Source: Methanolobus mangrovi (lineage in GTDB: Archaea > Halobacteriota > Methanosarcinia > Methanosarcinales > Methanosarcinaceae). Taken from it: 64,000 bases of DNA. The stretch lies in the NCBI RefSeq assembly GCF_031312535.1, contig NZ_CP133594.1, forward strand, positions 62,001 through 126,000. The letters run 5' to 3'. Each line of letters begins with the position of its first letter. Within the stretch, counting starts at the first letter, position 1. The notes beneath the pieces are model-generated. The model had not been told where the DNA came from. It ran no database searches and was given only the letters and a program-made list of their open reading frames with translations. The translations under genes and the position numbers were made by a program. Positions 60,038-64,000 of the stretch are shown one piece after another.

Positions 60038-61621
60038 ATGAAATACATCATAGTGACCGGCGGAGTAATGAGTGGGCTTGGAAAAGGAATTACTACTGCT
60101 TCTATTGGGCGTAACCTGAAGAACAAGGGACACAAAGTTACGGCTATAAAGATCGATCCTTACATCAATATAGATGCAGGTACTATGAGTCCTTTCCAGC
60201 ATGGTGAGGTTTATGTTCTTAAAGATGGAGGCGAGGTAGACCTTGACCTTGGGAATTATGAACGTTTCCTGGATACGGAACTTACAAGAGAGCACAACCT
60301 GACGACCGGAAAGATATACGAATCTGTGATTTCCAAGGAGCGCAGAGGCGAGTACCTGGGAAAGACCGTGCAGATAATCCCTCATATAACAAATGAGATA
60401 AAGGACAGGATTCGCAGAGTTGCTGCAAAGAGTGGCGCTGATATCTGTTTGATCGAGGTGGGCGGTACAGTTGGTGACATTGAGAGTATGCCTTTCCTGG
60501 AAGCTGTAAGGCAAATGCACAGGGAGGAGCCAAAGGAGAATCTCGCTTTTGTTCACGTGACCCTTGTACCCATGGACCCACAGGGTGACCAGAAAACCAA
60601 GCCTACACAGCATTCTGTGAAAGAATTAAGACAGCTTGGTCTTAAACCCAACATCATAGTGACCAGGTGTCAGGAACCATTGCTTGAAAGCACGGTATCC
60701 AAGATCTCCCTTTTCTGTGATGTAGCTGAAGAAGCGGTTATAAGCGCTCATGATGCAGATGATATCTATGAAGTACCTTTGATGATGGAAGAAGAAGGGC
60801 TTACTGATATCCTGATGAAACATCTGGAGCTGAGTTCCTTCGGATCGGATGATGCATGGGCTAAGATGGTAGACCGGATGCACAATCTGAAGGGTGAGGT
60901 CAGGATAGGCATTGTAGGAAAGTACACTCACCTTGAAGATTCATATTTGAGTATAAGCGCTTCCATCAAGCACGCTGCCATTGAGTGTGGTGTCAATTAT
61001 GAAGTATGCTGGATAAATGCAGAATCATTTGAGGAAGAGCCTGATACAATATCATGCCTCTCAGAATATGATGGCATACTTGTCCCCGGTGGCTTTGGGG
61101 AAAGGGGTACTGAAGGTAAGATAAAGGCCATACAGTACGCCAGGGAGAATAACATTCCTTATCTTGGTCTTTGTCTTGGAATGCAGCTTTCTGTCATAGA
61201 GTTTGCCAGAAACGTGGCAGGTCTTGAGAATGCTAACAGCACAGAATTCGATGAGAATACGCCTTATCCTGTTATCGATATACTCCCTGAACAGGAAAAT
61301 GTGGTTGATATGGGTGCAACAATGCGTCTTGGAGATTACGAGGCAGACCTTAAGCCAGGTTCACTTGCAGAGAAGATATACGGTCAATCCAAAATAGTGG
61401 AACGTCACAGGCACAGGTATGAGGTCAACCCGAATTATGTTGACAAGATCGAAGCCAGTGGGATGGTATTTTCCGGCAAGAACAGGAATAGGATGGAGAT
61501 TGCAGAGATTCCGGGACACAAGTTCTTCTTCGGATCACAATTCCATCCGGAATTTAAATCCCGCCCTGGTAATCCGTCACCACCTTTCAAGGCTTTTATC
61601 CAGGCAATGCTTAAAAAATAA
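60038..61621 (+). CDS. pyrG: CTP synthase
   Basis: A 527-residue enzyme that aminates UTP to CTP with glutamine. The synthetase domain opens [24 protein letters not shown], with the P-loop, and has [21 protein letters not shown]. The C-terminal glutaminase domain has the nucleophile Cys in [12 protein letters not shown] and the His/Glu pair in [14 protein letters not shown]. The start at 60038 follows aaggtga; the in-frame GTG at 60029 lies in that site. Confidence 0.97.
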   Translation: MKYIIVTGGVMSGLGKGITTASIGRNLKNKGHKVTAIKIDPYINIDAGTMSPFQHGEVYVLKDGGEVDLDLGNYERFLDTELTREHNLTTGKIYESVISKERRGEYLGKTVQIIPHITNEIKDRIRRVAAKSGADICLIEVGGTVGDIESMPFLEAVRQMHREEPKENLAFVHVTLVPMDPQGDQKTKPTQHSVKELRQLGLKPNIIVTRCQEPLLESTVSKISLFCDVAEEAVISAHDADDIYEVPLMMEEEGLTDILMKHLELSSFGSDDAWAKMVDRMHNLKGEVRIGIVGKYTHLEDSYLSISASIKHAAIECGVNYEVCWINAESFEEEPDTISCLSEYDGILVPGGFGERGTEGKIKAIQYARENNIPYLGLCLGMQLSVIEFARNVAGLENANSTEFDENTPYPVIDILPEQENVVDMGATMRLGDYEADLKPGSLAEKIYGQSKIVERHRHRYEVNPNYVDKIEASGMVFSGKNRNRMEIAEIPGHKFFFGSQFHPEFKSRPGNPSPPFKAFIQAMLKK

Positions 61622-61653
61622 TCTCGAATTTGGATTAGAAATAAAAATATAAT

Positions 61654-61670
61654 GCCCACTTTGTGTGGGC
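61654..61670. terminator. Bidirectional hairpin between pyrG and truD
   Basis: GCCCAC (61654-61659) pairs with GTGGGC (61665-61670) over a 5-base loop, in the 49-bp gap between two convergent stop codons. T-rich sequence follows on both strands (cattttta; attatattttta). Confidence 0.6.
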
Positions 61671-62984
61671 TTAGCTCATTTTTAGCGGTTCTACTTTCAT
61701 ATATTCCCTGAGAACTGTTGTTGCATAACTTCCCTTTGGCAGTGAAAATGTGAGTGTTGCCTTACTCTTTCCGGGATTCAGTTCGTCTTCTCCGGTTTCA
61801 AATACAGGTTCACAGTAGAGTAGTATTTCCCTTCGAAGGCCTTTTGATGCAAGCACAGGCATTTGTTTTATTTTGAAAGCTTCCTGTGAAATATCGGATT
61901 CTTTAAACATATCTATTTCAATATCACCGGGTACATCAGATGCAAACTCAGTATTGTATCCTACAAGAGGGGCTGTTACAAATGCCCTCCTTCTTTTAAG
62001 GAGATTATTCATGCCGTCAACATTTTCCTCAGTGGTCTTCTGCATTTTAGTGACATCTGGCAGACCTTCCTTATTCTTGAAACATATGATATCCCCGGGA
62101 CATGCTTTATCAAGGGGAAGCCCGCGTTCTATCCTTTTGCAGATAACACGGTTGAAGATATATGACTGGTATGCGTGTATGAACATTCTGCTGATATTTT
62201 CTGAAAGTACGCTAAAGGAACCTATGAAATCCCCTGGATTTTCCACAAGGTAATGCATCATTGCCCTCTCATATCTGAGACGTAAAGGATAGTTTTTCAG
62301 TCCTTCAGCAAAGTCTCTTGTTTCCCATACATAGTCCCTTACCTCTTTCACATCATCAGTTTCATCCGGGAATGATTGCGCAATATATATTAGTGCAGCC
62401 TTTTCAAAATCACCTCTAAGAAGCTGTTCTCCAACCATGTGTGTGATAGGCCTGATAGCTCCAAACCTCTGAATTCCAAAAAAGTTAGGAACTCCGCCAA
62501 AAGCATTTATTTCTTCTGTGGTTTCTTTGAGGGTTCTTTCCAGCTCTTCAGGTTTAAGATCAATATCTCTTATGGTGATGCGGAATTCATTACCGTACAG
62601 GTCTCCAAGACCGAGTGACCTGTTAGACCTTCCTATGACCTTGAGTTCCACATCTTTGAGGTAGAAGTTCTCAATATCTGTTTCCGAGATATCATATATG
62701 CTGATCTTCTGGGTGGTCTTTGCTCTTTTATCCTTGGTACCGGCAAATCCGATTCTCTTCTGGCTGATGCCTAATTTGCGTGACATATCCCTGATGAGGT
62801 GGTGCATATCCCAGTTTGTTTTTGTCATCTCGAGGATCAGGTACTTCCCGCTGTCACCTTCTTCCCTGTTTGTTATCTCATTGACAATAAAATCATCTGG
62901 TTCCTGTCTCAGCATGCCTCCAATTCCATCGGCATGTGTACAGTAAAGGTCAATTCCCATCTTTTTTTCGACTTCTGGTATCAT
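61671..62984 (-). CDS. truD: TruD, tRNA pseudouridine synthase
   Basis: A 437-residue TruD-family enzyme that makes pseudouridine 13 in tRNA (in bacteria) and equivalents in archaea. The N-terminal block is FIVNEITNREEGDSGKYLILEMTKTNWD. The catalytic Asp is in KRIGFAGTKDKRAKTTQ, and GVPNFFGIQRFGAIRP is the family signature in the middle. The length matches archaeal TruD. It converges on pyrG. Confidence 0.95.
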   Translation of the reverse strand: MIPEVEKKMGIDLYCTHADGIGGMLRQEPDDFIVNEITNREEGDSGKYLILEMTKTNWDMHHLIRDMSRKLGISQKRIGFAGTKDKRAKTTQKISIYDISETDIENFYLKDVELKVIGRSNRSLGLGDLYGNEFRITIRDIDLKPEELERTLKETTEEINAFGGVPNFFGIQRFGAIRPITHMVGEQLLRGDFEKAALIYIAQSFPDETDDVKEVRDYVWETRDFAEGLKNYPLRLRYERAMMHYLVENPGDFIGSFSVLSENISRMFIHAYQSYIFNRVICKRIERGLPLDKACPGDIICFKNKEGLPDVTKMQKTTEENVDGMNNLLKRRRAFVTAPLVGYNTEFASDVPGDIEIDMFKESDISQEAFKIKQMPVLASKGLRREILLYCEPVFETGEDELNPGKSKATLTFSLPKGSYATTVLREYMKVEPLKMS

Positions 62985-62995
62985 TTGTAATCATC

Positions 62996-64000
62996 CTAAT
63001 TCTGGGGCGCAATATCAATCACAGTGACTGTCGTAGTATTGAGGAAGGTCCATCCTTCATCGGTTGGAGCTGTTCCTCCCGGGAGTCCTCCTGCATATAT
63101 GCTGGATGTTGGGTCCATCATAAGCCATGAGCCATACTCGTCTGTAGTATAATATATTGGTACAGGGCCGTAGTACTCTCCTATTGCAGTTCCCATCTCT
63201 TCTGTGTTGTTGCCTATGTATACTGCTGCAAAAGCGTGTGTATCGGTCAGGTAGATTCTGGAAGTCCCTCCGATGGACTCTATCAGTGATGAAAGAAGGA
63301 TAGCATAGTCATCACAATCTCCTGCTCCTACTTTTAATGTGTCACCGGGTGTGGACCACAGGTCTTTTCCTCTGGGGTCGCTTATGTACTGTATATTCTC
63401 TTTTGTATCATCGAATAATGCACATATCTGGTAAATGTTATACTGTCCGGGATATTTCTTTGCAGACGCTGCAGCCATTGTCCGCACTTCCACATCAAAT
63501 GGCTCAATTTTATCATTGATCTGATTGAATATACTTTCGGGGTTAAAGACATATTCCGGTTCCTGCATACTCTTCTTTTGAGAAACTTCAATTGTAATAT
63601 CTTCAAAGTCTTGATTTTCGTAGTCATGCCAGGTGTCAGATTTCGTTTGTGCGAGCAATGACATATGTGGCTGGAGTTCAAGTTCTTCTACATTCTCCGG
63701 AACCTCTATTGATATGACTCCAATATTCTTTTCTTCCCCTGGAAGTATGGTTATGCCTGTATCTTGTGAAGTAAGTTCTTTTTCCGGTAGTAATGAAAAA
63801 CCAAACTGGTATACGTAAACAGGTGTATTTCCCATGTTTTTCACATACACACTGATAACGCTCTCGCTTCCTTCGTAAAATTCCGTATAGAAATAGTAGC
63901 TTGAAATCTCAAAACCTGGTAAATTATTTGACAGGTCATCTGGCTTGCTCTCATACGTGGAGATTGGCTGGACTGGAATAACCGGAGTCGTAAGTTCATC
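62996..64000 (-). CDS. Transglutaminase-like exported protein (5'-truncated by window)
   Basis: The frame stays open to the right edge of the window, so the start lies outside; 335 codons with the stop are visible. The N-terminal part seen is beta-rich (NNLPGFEISSYYFYTEFYEG, then VYVKNMGNTPVYVYQ). The C-terminal part is a transglutaminase-like domain with the catalytic Cys in GAGDCDDYAILLSSL, His in DTHAFAAVYIG and Asp in WLMMDPTSS. Such archaeal proteins are usually cell-envelope peptidases or cross-linking enzymes. A gene fragment, not a pseudogene. Confidence 0.75.
   Translation of the reverse strand, partial: DELTTPVIPVQPISTYESKPDDLSNNLPGFEISSYYFYTEFYEGSESVISVYVKNMGNTPVYVYQFGFSLLPEKELTSQDTGITILPGEEKNIGVISIEVPENVEELELQPHMSLLAQTKSDTWHDYENQDFEDITIEVSQKKSMQEPEYVFNPESIFNQINDKIEPFDVEVRTMAAASAKKYPGQYNIYQICALFDDTKENIQYISDPRGKDLWSTPGDTLKVGAGDCDDYAILLSSLIESIGGTSRIYLTDTHAFAAVYIGNNTEEMGTAIGEYYGPVPIYYTTDEYGSWLMMDPTSSIYAGGLPGGTAPTDEGWTFLNTTTVTVIDIAPQN

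Noticed and set aside
60029-60613. Long leftward frames opposite pyrG
   Set aside because: Shadow of a highly conserved coding frame; no independent support.

Overview
The window is archaeal and comes from a methanogen, most likely a methylotrophic member of the Methanosarcinaceae (Methanolobus/Methanococcoides-like; the genus is inference). The basis is a complete membrane operon for F420H2 dehydrogenase (fpoABCDHI-J-J-KLMNO), a coenzyme F420 cluster (cofG, two cofH, cofC), a methanofuran operon (mfnD, mfnF, mfnE), archaeal EF-1beta, and a geranylgeranyl reductase with its ferredoxin for saturated archaeal lipids. Several genes are bacterial in type (dnaK/dnaJ/grpE, trkA/trkH, the chemotaxis set), as is usual in this family.

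Layout. 1-5.6 kb: the end of a giant surface protein made of near-identical 300-bp repeats, then a peroxiredoxin, a FetAB-type exporter, an SMR pump, a DUF1638 protein, a cupin and a possible broken gene. 5.9-16.7 kb: a CPA2 antiporter, small regulators and zinc-ribbon proteins, an RGG protein, an acidic-repeat surface protein, tRNA-Ala(CGC), EF-1beta, the methanofuran operon, and a 15.28-15.62 kb stretch of consecutive inverted repeats that looks like a structured RNA, followed by two tiny zinc-ribbon genes. 16.8-24.4 kb: grpE-dnaK-dnaJ, trkA-trkH and a methyltransferase. 24.5-31.4 kb: ferredoxin plus geranylgeranyl reductase, the F420 cluster, and a second ferredoxin plus flavoprotein pair. 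31.6-33.1 kb: an Lrp regulator, a DUF22 protein and a double zinc-ribbon protein. 33.5-43.7 kb: the fpo operon, closed by a clear terminator. 43.8-46.4 kb: a GntP permease and two paralogous proteins of unknown function. 46.5-57.7 kb: one long leftward chemotaxis operon. 58.0-64.0 kb: a gate-domain membrane protein, Trm112-like protein, a membrane protein, pyrG, truD, and a transglutaminase-like protein cut by the window edge.

Most notable is the chemotaxis operon. It carries cheY, cheB, cheA, cheR, cheD and four CheC-like genes. Two of the CheC-like proteins each lack a different catalytic Asn. The operon also holds a 706-residue FtsA-like actin-fold protein with a repetitive C-terminal half, and a membrane protein with a DUF835-like C-terminus. 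No cheW, receptor or archaellum gene is present in the window.

Four small genes are reported from direct translation because they are short: zinc-ribbon proteins at 12237-12404, 15679-15837 and 15848-15973, and a ferredoxin at 31255-31410.
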